The notes: generated by a model from the sequence alone, not told the origin. A DNA stretch of 64,000 nucleotides from an uncultured bacterium (GCA_949294085.1 CASFFX010000003.1:186001-250000); one strand, 5' to 3'. Positions 1-8,891 are shown, counted from the first letter of the stretch. Numbers and translations are program-made.

Positions 1-1
1 C

Positions 2-691
2 CTCTACGCCAATGTGGAAGCGGTGATGAAAAACAACACCAAAAAAATCAAAGCACTGGAAAAAGAAGACCCGGCCAAACTCAAAGAAGCGCAGCTGATT
101 GCCGCCAAGCTTAAACAACTGACCGGCGAACAGGTCCGCATTGGGCACATTTATCTGGCCGTAACCAAAGACATGAAACCTGCCGATGTGAAAAAGAAGG
201 AAGAACTGGCCAAACAAATTAAAAAAGAAATTGACGGCGGGATGGACTTTTCCGAAGCGGTCAAAAAATACACCGAAGACAAAAATGCCCTGGCCAGCGG
301 CGGCGATATGATTTTGCTGAAAGGTGTGGCGCCCAAAGCCATTGACGACAAAGCTTTTTCTTTGGCCGTTGGCAAAGTGAGCGACCCGATTAAAAGCGAC
401 GTCGGCTTCCACATCATTAAAATCAAGGAAAAACGCGCCGAAAGATCCATTTCGTACGATGACGTCGCCAAAGATTTGGCCCAATACATTGCCCAACAGC
501 GCGTGCAGCAGGCTATGGCGCAATACATTGAAGACCTGTATGACAAAGCGGACGTTAAAATAACCATTACGTTTGAGTCGGACGCGCTGCTGCAGGAAGC
601 CGCCGAAAAAGACGCCAAAACCTCAGCCAAAGAAACCAAAGCCGAAGCAAAACAAGAAGCGAAGGCTGAAATGAAGAGCGAAAAGAAATAA
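2..691 (+). CDS. Parvulin-type peptidyl-prolyl isomerase (PpiC/SurA-like), 5' truncated
   Basis: The frame is open to the window's left edge, so the N-terminus and any signal peptide are missing. The visible 229 residues carry a PpiC rotamase domain of about 100 residues: it starts near GEQVRIGHIYLA, has the SGGDM segment, and ends at GFHIIKIKEKR. Parvulins of this type catalyse proline cis-trans isomerisation and usually act as periplasmic foldases for outer-membrane proteins. The last 30 residues are almost only Ala, Lys and Glu, an unusual charged tail. The gene lies directly upstream of pdxA, the surA-pdxA order known from enterobacteria, which favours a SurA-like role. The periplasmic location is inference because the N-terminus is not in view. 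Confidence 0.85.
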   Translation, partial: LYANVEAVMKNNTKKIKALEKEDPAKLKEAQLIAAKLKQLTGEQVRIGHIYLAVTKDMKPADVKKKEELAKQIKKEIDGGMDFSEAVKKYTEDKNALASGGDMILLKGVAPKAIDDKAFSLAVGKVSDPIKSDVGFHIIKIKEKRAERSISYDDVAKDLAQYIAQQRVQQAMAQYIEDLYDKADVKITITFESDALLQEAAEKDAKTSAKETKAEAKQEAKAEMKSEKK

Positions 692-781
692 ACCGCTCCC
701 ATTCTGTCCAATTAAGTTATACCTAAAAGGTCAACACGGTTCCTCGCCTCCTTTTTGAGTTTAATTATATTCGGACAAACG

Positions 782-1714
782 ATGAAACCTGTTGTATTTA
801 TCACGGCCGGCGATCCGCTGGGGATTGGGCCGGAAGTAACCGTAAAAGCCTTACAAAGTCCTTTGGTGCAGCACGCCTGCTCTCCGATTGTCATCGGAGA
901 GCCGTGCTCGCTTTTCCGTGCGGGATTTTCCGACAAGCTGGCACGGCTGATTTGCATGGACACGTGCGAGTGCCTGCAGGATGCCCCCCACGGGCCGACG
1001 GAAGCCGGCGGCCTGGCCTCCTTCAAAGCCGTAGAACTGGGCTGCAAGCTGGCGCTGCGCACCTCGTGCTCGCTGGTTACGGCTCCCATTTCCAAACAAA
1101 GCTGGGCGTTGGCCCATATCCCGTATGTCGGCCATACCGAACTGTTGCGTGAACGAGCGGGAAAAGACGGGCTGATGATGTTCGTCAGCGGGCCGATACG
1201 CTGTGCGCTTGTAAGTGAACATTTTGCCATTGCGGATTTGCCCCATATTCTCACACGCACCCGAGTGGCAAACGCCGCACGCTGTTTTGTACAGGCGCTT
1301 CAGAGGCTGGGTATCGCCCGGCCGCACATCGCGCTGTGCGCGCTGAATCCGCACGCGGGAGACAACGGCAAATTCGGAAGCGAAGAACATTGCATACTGG
1401 AGCCGGTTATCCGCACGCTGTGCCGCAAAGGCATTTGTGCCGAGGGGCCTTTCCCAGCGGATAGCCTGTGGGCCGCCCATGTACACGGGCATTATGACGG
1501 CCTTTTATGTATGTATCACGACCAGGCCCTCTTGGGCTTAAAACTGGCCGCCCGGGAACCGATTGTGCACGTAACGGCCGGGCTTAAATTTTTGCGCACT
1601 TCGCCCACCCACGGCACGGCTTTTGATATTGCCGGCAAACACAAAGCCGATGCCCAAAGCATGACGGCCGCCATTTTGTTTGCGGCGGCGCGGTCTAAAT
1701 CGCCGGAAATTTAA
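782..1714 (+). CDS. pdxA: 4-hydroxythreonine-4-phosphate dehydrogenase
   Basis: PdxA oxidises 4-phosphohydroxy-L-threonine in the DXP-dependent route to pyridoxal phosphate. The protein opens with the family's GDPLGIGPEV motif. The metal-binding histidines are recognisable in GHTEL, YHDQALLGLK and SPTHGTAFDIAG. At 310 residues it is slightly shorter than typical PdxA (about 330). I start at ATG 782, which puts the GDP motif at the usual position; a TTG at 755 would add nine unconserved residues. No good Shine-Dalgarno precedes the ATG. A TATATT at 766-771 would give only a few bases of leader, so near-leaderless expression is possible. A strong terminator follows at 1744-1768. Confidence 0.93.
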   Translation: MKPVVFITAGDPLGIGPEVTVKALQSPLVQHACSPIVIGEPCSLFRAGFSDKLARLICMDTCECLQDAPHGPTEAGGLASFKAVELGCKLALRTSCSLVTAPISKQSWALAHIPYVGHTELLRERAGKDGLMMFVSGPIRCALVSEHFAIADLPHILTRTRVANAARCFVQALQRLGIARPHIALCALNPHAGDNGKFGSEEHCILEPVIRTLCRKGICAEGPFPADSLWAAHVHGHYDGLLCMYHDQALLGLKLAAREPIVHVTAGLKFLRTSPTHGTAFDIAGKHKADAQSMTAAILFAAARSKSPEI

Positions 1715-1743
1715 TACGACACCTCGCTTTTGCTTTTTATTCC

Positions 1744-1768
1744 CCCGCCGTTAAACGGCGGGTTTTTT
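1744..1768 (+). terminator. Intrinsic terminator after pdxA
   Basis: A hairpin of CCCGCCGTT and AACGGCGGG is followed at once by six T residues. Confidence 0.9.
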
Positions 1769-1780
1769 GTTGCTGCACAT

Positions 1781-1804
1781 AAAAAAGCCCCGCTTACGCG
1801 GGGC
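1781..1804 (-). terminator. Intrinsic terminator of the minus-strand pilin gene
   Basis: GCCCCGC and GCGGGGC form a seven-pair stem with a four-base loop. On the minus strand the stem is followed by a run of six T. It faces the pdxA terminator, so the convergent transcripts are separated. Confidence 0.88.
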
Positions 1805-1820
1805 CAAGCAAAAAGATATT

Positions 1821-2348
1821 TTATTGTTGGCTTCTGCAAAATTTAGTGCCCAAAGTCGTTTTCCCGGTACACTCCGTTTGATTGGGTTTTTCCGAATTAT
1901 CCAGCCAAACGGTATAGAGGAAATCTCCCTGGCTTACGCAATCCGTATAAAGCCCCCCGCTTTTTGCCACAGCCGGGCAATGTACAATCTGCAAGCGAGC
2001 GGAATTGGCGTCCAACCCGGTGCTGTTGCTGGCCAGCGGATCCATCATAAAAAAATTGTCGCAAATTAATACGTCCGATGATAAACGGCAGTTGGGAAAC
2101 GATAAATCCAAATTGGACGTTACATTGGTGTACTGTCCGTTGGCTAAATAATACGCTTCTTCCGCCGTTTTGTATTGGGAAAACACTTGGCGCATATTGG
2201 CAAAGCGGGATTTTAATACCGCCACCTGATACTGCGGAAGCGCCACCGCCGCCAAAATACCAATGATTAACACCACCACCAGCAGCTCTATAAGCGTAAA
2301 CCCGGCGTTTTTTGCTGCCGGACAAACAGTTTGTTTTGTATGCTTCAT
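1821..2348 (-). CDS. Type IV pilin-like protein
   Basis: This 175-residue protein has a short basic leader and then the class III prepilin signature: Gly-Phe at the cleavage site, Glu at mature position 5 (G^FTLIE), and a hydrophobic helix. It should be processed by prepilin peptidase and assembled into a pilus or pseudopilus. The mature domain has paired cysteines (positions in CRLSSDVLIC, CTGK and KFC), which suggests disulphides. It is the first of three such genes in the window (others at 38179 and 38752), and its body is clearly different from theirs. No Shine-Dalgarno is visible. A TAGATT ending six bases before the ATG hints at a leaderless message, but the match is weak. No pilus motor or secretin gene lies nearby. 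Confidence 0.9.
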   Translation of the reverse strand: MKHTKQTVCPAAKNAGFTLIELLVVVLIIGILAAVALPQYQVAVLKSRFANMRQVFSQYKTAEEAYYLANGQYTNVTSNLDLSFPNCRLSSDVLICDNFFMMDPLASNSTGLDANSARLQIVHCPAVAKSGGLYTDCVSQGDFLYTVWLDNSEKPNQTECTGKTTLGTKFCRSQQ

Positions 2349-2476
2349 AGCTAAAATCTATCAAAAAAGAATTTTCCGCGCAAGGCCCCGCCAAACGCTA
2401 AAAAACGCCTCCAACGCCCGAAACGGACAGATGCCGGTTTCTCTTCTAAAAAACCTGCCAAGCCGGCTTCTTTATT

Positions 2477-2491
2477 TGTTACAATGGGAGT
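2477..2491 (+). promoter_or_regulatory. Extended -10 promoter of birA, probably leaderless
   Basis: TGT directly precedes TACAAT (2480-2485). Six bases then separate the hexamer from ATG 2492, so the predicted transcription start falls on the A of the start codon. No recognisable -35 element is seen at normal spacing. Confidence 0.65.
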
Positions 2492-3196
2492 ATGGAACCC
2501 GTGATGCATTTTGCAGAGATTGATTCTACCAACAATTACCTCAAAGACCGCTGTTCCCAGCTGCCGCACGGAACGATTGTTTCCGCCGACCGGCAAACCG
2601 CCGGGCGCGGGCGCTTCAACCGCAAATGGGTTTCACAGGAAGGCGGCTTGTATTTTTCCGTTTTAATTAAGCCGCAGCATACCGATTTTTGGCCCAATTT
2701 TACCCAGCTGATGGGGCTTTCGCTTTGCCGCGCGATTGAAAAATTATTTTCCAACACATACTTAAAATGGCCCAACGACGTCCTTGCCGACGGCAAAAAG
2801 CTGTGCGGCATTTTAAGCGAAGGCGTTTTGTCCGAAGGGCACCTGCAAGGGATGATTATCGGGACGGGCGTCAACGTCGGGCAAAAAACCATGCCGGACG
2901 TAGGCCAGCCGGCCACCTCGCTCTGGATGTTGGGCATCCAGGCAGACAAGCAAGCCCTGCTGCAAGACATTATGCGTTTTTTCTGGCAGGATTATCCCGC
3001 CGTGGAAAAACACGGCTTTGCCGCAATCCGCGAACCGTATAAAAAGCGGTTCCCTTTTATCGGCAAAGAAATCGCCGTTCGCAACGGCGAAAAACCCCTT
3101 TTCGGCACCGTGCGGGACGTTTCGGAGCGGGGGACGCTCCAACTCGCCACCGCCAACGGCCTGGAAGAAATCTACATAGGAGACCTGATTGTATGA
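2492..3196 (+). CDS. birA: Biotin--protein ligase (class I, no DNA-binding domain)
   Basis: BirA activates biotin with ATP and attaches it to the lysine of biotin carrier domains. The protein shows the biotin-AMP binding motif GRGRFNRKW near residue 45, the SVLIKP strand and the KWPNDV lysine motif. At 234 residues it lacks the N-terminal helix-turn-helix of repressor-type BirA, so it is probably not a transcriptional regulator. Its stop overlaps the oadG start (ATGA), so translation is coupled to the oxaloacetate decarboxylase genes, whose alpha subunit is its obvious substrate. The ATG at 2492 fits the leaderless promoter; GTG 2501 or ATG 2504 are alternatives, because GGGAG at 2486-2490 is too close to serve 2492. 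Confidence 0.92.
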   Translation: MEPVMHFAEIDSTNNYLKDRCSQLPHGTIVSADRQTAGRGRFNRKWVSQEGGLYFSVLIKPQHTDFWPNFTQLMGLSLCRAIEKLFSNTYLKWPNDVLADGKKLCGILSEGVLSEGHLQGMIIGTGVNVGQKTMPDVGQPATSLWMLGIQADKQALLQDIMRFFWQDYPAVEKHGFAAIREPYKKRFPFIGKEIAVRNGEKPLFGTVRDVSERGTLQLATANGLEEIYIGDLIV

Positions 3197-3411
3197 GTGC
3201 AGATAACCTGATGATGCAATCCATCAACATTACCATAATTGGGATGTTGGTCGTTTTCGTGTTTCTGACGATTATGATTGGAATCATGAAAGTGTTGGGC
3301 AAGCTGGTGCAAGCGATGGAAAAATACTTCCCGCAAACCGCACCCGGCGCCGAGGACAACGCACTAATCGCCGTGGCCGTAGCCGCCGCCAGAAGATTTC
3401 AAGGAAAATAA
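3193..3411 (+). CDS. oadG: Oxaloacetate decarboxylase gamma subunit (OadG-like)
   Basis: This 72-residue protein has one N-terminal membrane helix (about residues 13-33), a charged linker ending MEKYFP, and a short C-terminal tail. That is the architecture of OadG, the small subunit that links the alpha and beta subunits of the Na+-pumping decarboxylase. Sequence identity in this family is low, so the call rests mainly on size, topology and position directly before oadA and oadB. The start codon overlaps the birA stop by four bases. Confidence 0.85.
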   Translation: MSADNLMMQSINITIIGMLVVFVFLTIMIGIMKVLGKLVQAMEKYFPQTAPGAEDNALIAVAVAAARRFQGK

Positions 3412-3426
3412 AACAAGGGGAAACGT

Positions 3427-5220
3427 ATGAAAAAAATTAACTTTATGCTCACCGCGTTCCGCGACGGATTTCAATCCGTTTACGGGGCCCGCGTTCTGAC
3501 CAAAGATTTTATGCCCGCGGTAGAAGCCGCCCGCCATGCCGGCATCAGCCATATGGAATTTGGCGGCGGGGCGCGCTTTCAGGCGCTGTTTTTCTACTGC
3601 AACGAAAACGCCTTTGACATGATGGATACCTTCCGCAAAACCGCCGGGCCGGACGCCAACCTGCAAACCTTGGCCCGCGGGGTGAACGTCGTTGGGCTGG
3701 ACAGCCAACCTTCCGACGTCATCAAGGCCCATGCCCAGCTGTTCAAAAAACACGGCACCACCACGATTCGCAACTTTGATGCGTTAAACGACGTCAATAA
3801 CTTAATTTACTCCGGCCAATGCATCCACGACGCCGGGCTGAAACACGAAGTGTGCGTAAGCATGATGTCGCTGGCCCCGGGCTGGGACCATACCGGCAAA
3901 ATCCATACCGAAGAATTTTACGAAAAAATCCTGCGCCAAATTTTGGATTCCGGCGTTCCGTTTGATTCCGTCTGCTTCAAAGACGCGTCCGGCACGTCCA
4001 CCCCGGCCACGGTCGGCAAGACCATCGCCATGGCGCGCCGCCTGCTGCCGCAAGGCACCAAAATTGTGTTCCACACGCACGAAACGGCGGGCAACTCCAT
4101 TGCCTGCTGCCTGGAAGCCATCCACGCCGGCGCCGACCAGCTGGACCTGTCCATGCAGCCCGTTTCCGGCGGCACCTGCCAGCCCGATATTTTAACGATG
4201 TGGCACGCCCTGCGCGGCACCGAATACACGCTGGATATTGATACCAAAAAAATCCAGGAAGCCGAAAACGTGTTTAAGGACTGCATGAGCAAATACTTCC
4301 TGCCGCCCGAGGCCACCGCGGTCAACCCGATTATTCCGTTCTCTCCGCTGCCCGGCGGCGCGTTGACGGCCAACACCCAAATGATGCGCGACAACGGCAC
4401 CTTTGACAAATTTCCCGAAGTGGTAAAAGCCATGGGCGAATGCGTCAAACTGGGCGGGTTCGGCACGTCCGTTACGCCCGTTTCCCAATTCTATTTCCAA
4501 CAGGCTTACAGCAACGTGATGTTTGGCCCCTGGAAGAAAATTACCCCCGGCTACGGCAAAATGGTGCTGGGCTATTTTGGCAAAACCCCGGTGGAACCCG
4601 ATCCGGAAGTGGTCAAAGAAGCCAGCCAGCAGCTGGGCTTGCCGCCTACCAAAAAGACGCCGCTTGAAATCAACGACGCCGACCCGAAGAAAGGCCTCAA
4701 AGTGGCCGAAGCCAAGCTGAAAGAAGCGGGCCTGCCGGTAACGGAAGAAAATGTATTCATCGTAGCTACCTGCGCCGACAAAGGGCTCTTGTATTTGAAA
4801 GGCGAAGCCAAAGTGAACGGCATCCGCTGGGCGGCAGACGCCAAAAAAGCGGCCGCCAAAGCGGGCGATGCCGTCAAAGTAACGGTAAACGGCAAAGCGT
4901 ACGAAGTCGTGTTTGACGGCGACAGCGCCGTCGTAAACGGCAAACGCTACAACGTGTCCACCGCCGCTTCGGACGCCAAAGCCCCTGCCAAACCGGCCGC
5001 CCAAACCGCGGGCGGGACGGTCAAATCCCCCCTGCCGGGCGCTGTACTGCGCTTGAGCGTGAAAGACGGGGAACACGTCAGCGAAGGGCAGGAAATTATG
5101 GTGCTGGAAGCCATGAAAATGGAAACCGCCATTGCGGCCACCGCTTCCGGCACGGTGCACTTCCTGGCCAAACAGGGCGACCAAGTTCAAACCGGCGACG
5201 CGCTGGCGGAAATCAAATAA
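3427..5220 (+). CDS. oadA: Oxaloacetate decarboxylase alpha subunit with biotin carrier domain
   Basis: OadA transfers the carboxyl group from oxaloacetate to protein-bound biotin. The 597 residues contain an N-terminal carboxyltransferase TIM barrel (RDGFQS, CFKDASG, FHTHETAG and SGGTCQPD in order), a conserved carboxylase domain, an Ala/Pro-rich linker, and a C-terminal biotinyl domain with the EAMKMET lysine near residue 564. The first metal/substrate motif is RDGFQS where the family usually has RDxHQS, a notable His-to-Phe change. The Asp and Gln are kept. GGGG and AAAC precede ATG 3427. The neighbouring oadG and oadB support a membrane decarboxylase rather than a pyruvate carboxylase B subunit. 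Confidence 0.92.
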   Translation: MKKINFMLTAFRDGFQSVYGARVLTKDFMPAVEAARHAGISHMEFGGGARFQALFFYCNENAFDMMDTFRKTAGPDANLQTLARGVNVVGLDSQPSDVIKAHAQLFKKHGTTTIRNFDALNDVNNLIYSGQCIHDAGLKHEVCVSMMSLAPGWDHTGKIHTEEFYEKILRQILDSGVPFDSVCFKDASGTSTPATVGKTIAMARRLLPQGTKIVFHTHETAGNSIACCLEAIHAGADQLDLSMQPVSGGTCQPDILTMWHALRGTEYTLDIDTKKIQEAENVFKDCMSKYFLPPEATAVNPIIPFSPLPGGALTANTQMMRDNGTFDKFPEVVKAMGECVKLGGFGTSVTPVSQFYFQQAYSNVMFGPWKKITPGYGKMVLGYFGKTPVEPDPEVVKEASQQLGLPPTKKTPLEINDADPKKGLKVAEAKLKEAGLPVTEENVFIVATCADKGLLYLKGEAKVNGIRWAADAKKAAAKAGDAVKVTVNGKAYEVVFDGDSAVVNGKRYNVSTAASDAKAPAKPAAQTAGGTVKSPLPGAVLRLSVKDGEHVSEGQEIMVLEAMKMETAIAATASGTVHFLAKQGDQVQTGDALAEIK

Positions 5221-5232
5221 GAGAGGCAACCT

Positions 5233-6390
5233 ATGGATATTTTAACTTCTCTTACCAAAATCGCGCACGCCACCTCGCTCTACGCGCTTACGTGGCAGCA
5301 GCTGGTGATGATTGTGGTATGCTGCTTCCTCTTGTGGCTGGGGATTAAAAAGCAGTTTGAACCGCTGCTGCTGATTCCGATTGCGTTCGGCGGGTTGCTT
5401 TCCAACATCCCGCTGGCCGGAATTGCCGAAACGGGCGGGTTCCTGCGCATTGTGTATGATGCCGGTATTCAGACGGGGCTGTTCCCGCTGTTTATCTTTA
5501 TGTCCGTAGGCGCTATGACGGACTTTGGCCCGCTGATTGCCAACCCAAAAACGGCCCTGCTGGGCGGGGCGGCGCAGTTTGGCATTTTTGCCACGCTGAT
5601 TGGCGCCATTGCCTTGTCTTACGTGCACTTTGGGGACGCGCAGCCCTTTGCGTTTGGCCTCAAAGAAGCGGCCTCTATCGGCATTATCGGCGGAGCGGAC
5701 GGCCCGACGGCCATCTTTTTAACCTCCCGCTTGGCGCCGCAGCTGTTGGGCGCGATTGCCGTGGCGGCCTATTCGTATATGGCGCTGGTGCCGATTATCC
5801 AGCCCCCCATTATGAAACTGCTGACGACGGACGCGGAACGCAAAATCAAAATGACGCAGCTGCGCCCCGTTTCCAAACGCGAGAAAATCTTGTTCCCGCT
5901 GGTGTTGCTGCTGCTCTGCGCGTTTTTGCTGCCGGATGCGGCTCCTTTAATCGGCGCGCTGACGTTTGGTAACCTGATTAAAGAATCGGGCGTAGCGGAA
6001 CGCCTGTCCAAAACCCTGCAAAATGATTTTTGCAACATTACCACCATTTTGCTCGGGTTGTCGGTCGGTTCCAAACTGCAGGCCAGCCAATTCCTCAAAA
6101 CCGAAACGCTGGGTATTTTGGTGCTGGGCATTATCGCCTTCTCCATTGCCACGGCGTCGGGCGTACTATTGGCCAAGCTGATGAACTGCTTCAGCAAGAA
6201 CAAAATCAACCCGCTTATCGGTTCTGCCGGCGTGTCGGCCGTGCCGATGGCGGCGCGCGTATCCAACAAAATCGGTTTGGAATACGACAAGAACAACTAC
6301 CTCCTCATGCATGCCATGGGCCCCAATGTGGCGGGCGTCATTGGCAGTGCGGTAGCGGCGGGGGTGCTCTTGTCGCTGTTGGGCAAATAA
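5233..6390 (+). CDS. oadB: Oxaloacetate decarboxylase beta subunit, Na+-translocating
   Basis: OadB is the membrane subunit that decarboxylates carboxybiotin and uses the energy to export Na+. The 385-residue protein is almost entirely hydrophobic helices. It contains the conserved [10 protein letters not shown] motif, whose Asp is essential for Na+ coupling in known members, and the C-terminal [14 protein letters not shown] and [12 protein letters not shown] segments. GAGAGGCAACCT provides the ribosome binding site. With birA, oadG and oadA it forms one operon closed by a strong terminator. The likely physiological role is making a sodium gradient during anaerobic fermentation, an inference from the family. 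Confidence 0.95.
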   Translation: MDILTSLTKIAHATSLYALTWQQLVMIVVCCFLLWLGIKKQFEPLLLIPIAFGGLLSNIPLAGIAETGGFLRIVYDAGIQTGLFPLFIFMSVGAMTDFGPLIANPKTALLGGAAQFGIFATLIGAIALSYVHFGDAQPFAFGLKEAASIGIIGGADGPTAIFLTSRLAPQLLGAIAVAAYSYMALVPIIQPPIMKLLTTDAERKIKMTQLRPVSKREKILFPLVLLLLCAFLLPDAAPLIGALTFGNLIKESGVAERLSKTLQNDFCNITTILLGLSVGSKLQASQFLKTETLGILVLGIIAFSIATASGVLLAKLMNCFSKNKINPLIGSAGVSAVPMAARVSNKIGLEYDKNNYLLMHAMGPNVAGVIGSAVAAGVLLSLLGK

Positions 6391-6403
6391 TTTACGCCGC
6401 TTA

Positions 6404-6435
6404 AAAAAACGCCCCGCGCACGCGGGGCGTTTTTG
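6404..6435 (+). terminator. Intrinsic terminator of the birA-oadGAB operon
   Basis: ACGCCCCGCG and CGCGGGGCGT form a stem of up to ten pairs, followed by TTTTT. Confidence 0.92.
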
Positions 6436-6451
6436 TGCTACAATAACCCAT
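6436..6451 (+). promoter_or_regulatory. Extended -10 promoter of the GT8-like gene, leaderless
   Basis: TGC plus TACAAT (6439-6444) starts one base after the T-run of the preceding terminator. Only seven bases separate it from ATG 6452, and no Shine-Dalgarno is present. Confidence 0.75.
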
Positions 6452-7399
6452 ATGACCGTTCCATTTACTCCCACTTCTCCCCACAAAAAGGTTGCCCTGA
6501 TTTTGGGGGCCACCGGCAATTTGACTTTTGCGTTAGGCGTGGTGCTCCTAGGATTAAAACGCCATGACGCCCGTTTGCTGGAGCAAGCAGACGTCATCGT
6601 GTATTATCAGAATATGGACGAAACTTGCCGCCGCGCCTTAAACAACGTTCTTCCGTGCCGCTTTACCGAGTATCACTTCCCCAATATGCAAAATATGCAG
6701 GCCCATGTACTGCGCGATTACGGGGAAATGTCCTTTGCGCGTTACGAAAGTTTCCGCTATCTAAAAACGTACGATTTTGTGCTGTGGCTGGACGCGGATG
6801 TTTTGGTGCAGGGCGACTTGTCCGGCCTGTTTACGCAAATTCCGCACGGCATCGGCTTCCGCCGCGAGTATTACGGCGAAACCGTCCGCCAAAGCTTTAC
6901 CAAAGATATTCCCGGCTTTGATATGCAGCAGCCGCACTTTAACTCAGGCATTATGGCTGCCAGCAATCAACTGCCCGCAGATAAGAACCAACTGTCCGAC
7001 TGGTGCTACCAAAAAACGGCCGAAATTGCCGAGGAACTCTATTATCCGGACCAAGGAATTTTGCTGCTGATGTGCCAGCATTTTGGCCTGACCATTGACC
7101 CGCTGGACGAAAAATACAACTGCGAAGCCCGCCGTTCCCGCCGGGCGCTTAGCCGGGCAGCGATTGTGCACGCGGTGGGGCACCGCAAGTTTTGGAAATA
7201 CTATTACTTTGACGAGTGGTTCCAGCTGTATAAGGAGTGGGTACGGAAAACGGGCCTCCCGTGCTCCAACCATTTTCCGTTGCTCAAACGGCTGGGCTTA
7301 TTAAAGTTTCCGCTTTTTCAGGTGGCGCCCAATCCCACACGATACCCGATTAAATTTATCACGTATCTGTTGCGGGCGTGCTTGCGCCTGCGTTACTGA
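6452..7399 (+). CDS. Glycosyltransferase, GT8-like (GT-A fold)
   Basis: This 315-residue soluble protein resembles family 8 glycosyltransferases. It has an N-terminal nucleotide-sugar domain (KVALILGATGN at residues 11-20), YESFRYL, then the metal-binding DxD motif in FVLWLDADVL near residue 113. It also has PHFNSGIM and PDQGILL segments typical of this fold, and a C-terminal HAVGHRKFWKYY that resembles the family's late His-containing motif. The product is probably a retaining transferase adding a hexose to lipopolysaccharide core or another glycan; donor and acceptor cannot be read from sequence. The gene stands alone between two terminators and has a leaderless promoter. Confidence 0.82.
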   Translation: MTVPFTPTSPHKKVALILGATGNLTFALGVVLLGLKRHDARLLEQADVIVYYQNMDETCRRALNNVLPCRFTEYHFPNMQNMQAHVLRDYGEMSFARYESFRYLKTYDFVLWLDADVLVQGDLSGLFTQIPHGIGFRREYYGETVRQSFTKDIPGFDMQQPHFNSGIMAASNQLPADKNQLSDWCYQKTAEIAEELYYPDQGILLLMCQHFGLTIDPLDEKYNCEARRSRRALSRAAIVHAVGHRKFWKYYYFDEWFQLYKEWVRKTGLPCSNHFPLLKRLGLLKFPLFQVAPNPTRYPIKFITYLLRACLRLRY

Positions 7400-7403
7400 C
7401 ATT

Positions 7404-7432
7404 AAAAACCCCGCCTTAAAGCGGGATTTTTA
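7404..7432. terminator. Bidirectional terminator between the GT8-like gene and nth
   Basis: CCCGC and GCGGG form a stem with a six-base loop, A-rich on the left and T-rich on the right, so it can serve both converging genes. Confidence 0.75.
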
Positions 7433-8080
7433 TTAAGCCGAAATCGTAACGCCGTTTCGGGGGCATATCGGCGCCAGCGGGCAGCGGCTGCACGCCGGCT
7501 TGCGGGCGTTGCACACCTGCCTGCCGTGCAAAATAAGCGCAATGCCGAACCAACCCCAGTATTTATAAGGAATCAGTTTCATCAAATCCTGTTCCACTTT
7601 CACGGGGTCTGTTTGTTTGGTAAGCCCCAGCCGGTAGGACAGCCGTTTGATGTGCGTGTCCACCACGATTCCTTCCGGTTTTTTGAAGTAATCGCCCAAC
7701 ATCACATTGGCCGTTTTGCGGGCCACGCCGCGCAGGGAAAGCAAATCCTTCATCGTTTGCGGCACTTCGCCGCCATACACTTCGCAAATGCGCCGGGAAC
7801 TTTCAATTAAAGACAACGCCTTGCTGTGATAAAATCCGGCGGAATGAATCAGTTTTTCCACTTCTTTTATGTCCGCCGCGGCCATGGCCTGCGGCGTGGG
7901 AAACGCCCGAAACAACGCCGGCGTAATTTGGTTCACCCGGGCGTCCGTACATTGGGCCGACAAGATGACCGCGCACAACAGCTGCCAGGCGTTTTGGTGG
8001 TGCAGCGGGATAATGTGCTCCGGGTACAATTTTTTCAGCGTTTTTAACAAAGCCGGAACATCGGTTTTTTTAACGGGCAT
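7433..8080 (-). CDS. nth: Endonuclease III (DNA glycosylase/AP lyase)
   Basis: Nth removes oxidised pyrimidines and nicks the resulting abasic site. The protein (215 residues) has the helix-hairpin-helix LRGVARKTANVML with the catalytic lysine, followed by VDTHIKR with the catalytic aspartate. A C-terminal iron-sulphur motif has the exact family spacing C-x6-C-x2-C-x5-C. The start overlaps the end of the upstream ABC permease gene by 11 bases, so this DNA repair enzyme is translationally coupled to a metal importer, an uncommon arrangement. Confidence 0.96.
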   Translation of the reverse strand: MPVKKTDVPALLKTLKKLYPEHIIPLHHQNAWQLLCAVILSAQCTDARVNQITPALFRAFPTPQAMAAADIKEVEKLIHSAGFYHSKALSLIESSRRICEVYGGEVPQTMKDLLSLRGVARKTANVMLGDYFKKPEGIVVDTHIKRLSYRLGLTKQTDPVKVEQDLMKLIPYKYWGWFGIALILHGRQVCNARKPACSRCPLAPICPRNGVTISA

Positions 8081-8891
8081 TTTTCAGTCCCCCCGTTTTG
8101 GACCACGCATACGCCCCTGCCAGCACCAGCAAATTGACCAAAATAATCGTCGCGCCGGAAGGGATATTGAACACAAAAGAAAAATAAACTCCCGCCCACA
8201 CGCTAAACACGCCAAAGCACGCCGCCAGCCACAGCACCTGCTTGAACGTACGCGACACCAGCAGCGCCGACACCGGCGGAATAATCAGCAAAGCCGATAT
8301 CAGAAAAATACCCACCACCTTAAACGCCAGCACCACCGCCACCGACGTAATGACCACCAGCGCGGTATTGAGGGTATGCACCGCAATACCGCGGGTGCGG
8401 GCAAAGGGCTCGTCAAAGCAGGCGGAAGTCAAATCCCGGTAGAAAAAGAACAGCCCCGCCAGCACCGCCGCCAGCAACAGGCCGCACAAAACAGCTTCGT
8501 CGGCCGATACGGTTAAAATACTGCCAAACAAATAGCCCAGCAAGTCGGTATTAAACCCGCCCGCCAGCGCCGTAATCAGCAACCCGACCGACAGCCCCGC
8601 CGCGCTGACAATGCCGATGGCCGCATCGCCGTAAATCTTAAATTTTTGCGTCAGCTTCATAATCCCCAGCGAGGCCGCCGCCACCACCGGCACCGACACA
8701 TACACCGGATTGGCCGACAGCAACAGCGCCGCCGCCACCCCCGTCAAACACACGTGGCTCATGCCGTCCCCAATCAAGGACAGCCGCTTTAACACCAAAA
8801 ACACGCCCAGCAACGCACACGCCGCCGCCACCAGCGTTCCCGCCGCCAGCCCGCGCTGCACAAAACCGTAACTTAAAAATTCGCTAATCAT
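8070..8891 (-). CDS. Zinc/manganese-type ABC transporter permease (ZnuB/TroC family)
   Basis: This is the membrane subunit of a cluster-9 metal importer. The 273 residues hold about eight hydrophobic helices with the family's GDGMSHVCLTGVA segment near the N-terminus and the FKVVGIFLISALLIIPP region later. I start at ATG 8891, which gives MISEFL and overlaps the ATPase stop by eight bases. A longer reading to 8966 would add residues that lie wholly inside the ATPase gene. Whether the substrate is Zn2+, Mn2+ or Fe2+ cannot be decided from the permease alone. Confidence 0.92.
   Translation of the reverse strand: MISEFLSYGFVQRGLAAGTLVAAACALLGVFLVLKRLSLIGDGMSHVCLTGVAAALLLSANPVYVSVPVVAAASLGIMKLTQKFKIYGDAAIGIVSAAGLSVGLLITALAGGFNTDLLGYLFGSILTVSADEAVLCGLLLAAVLAGLFFFYRDLTSACFDEPFARTRGIAVHTLNTALVVITSVAVVLAFKVVGIFLISALLIIPPVSALLVSRTFKQVLWLAACFGVFSVWAGVYFSFVFNIPSGATIILVNLLVLAGAYAWSKTGGLKNAR

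Noticed and set aside
755..781. Upstream TTG start for pdxA
   Set aside because: It would add nine residues before the usual N-terminal motif and has no ribosome binding site; ATG 782 fits the family.
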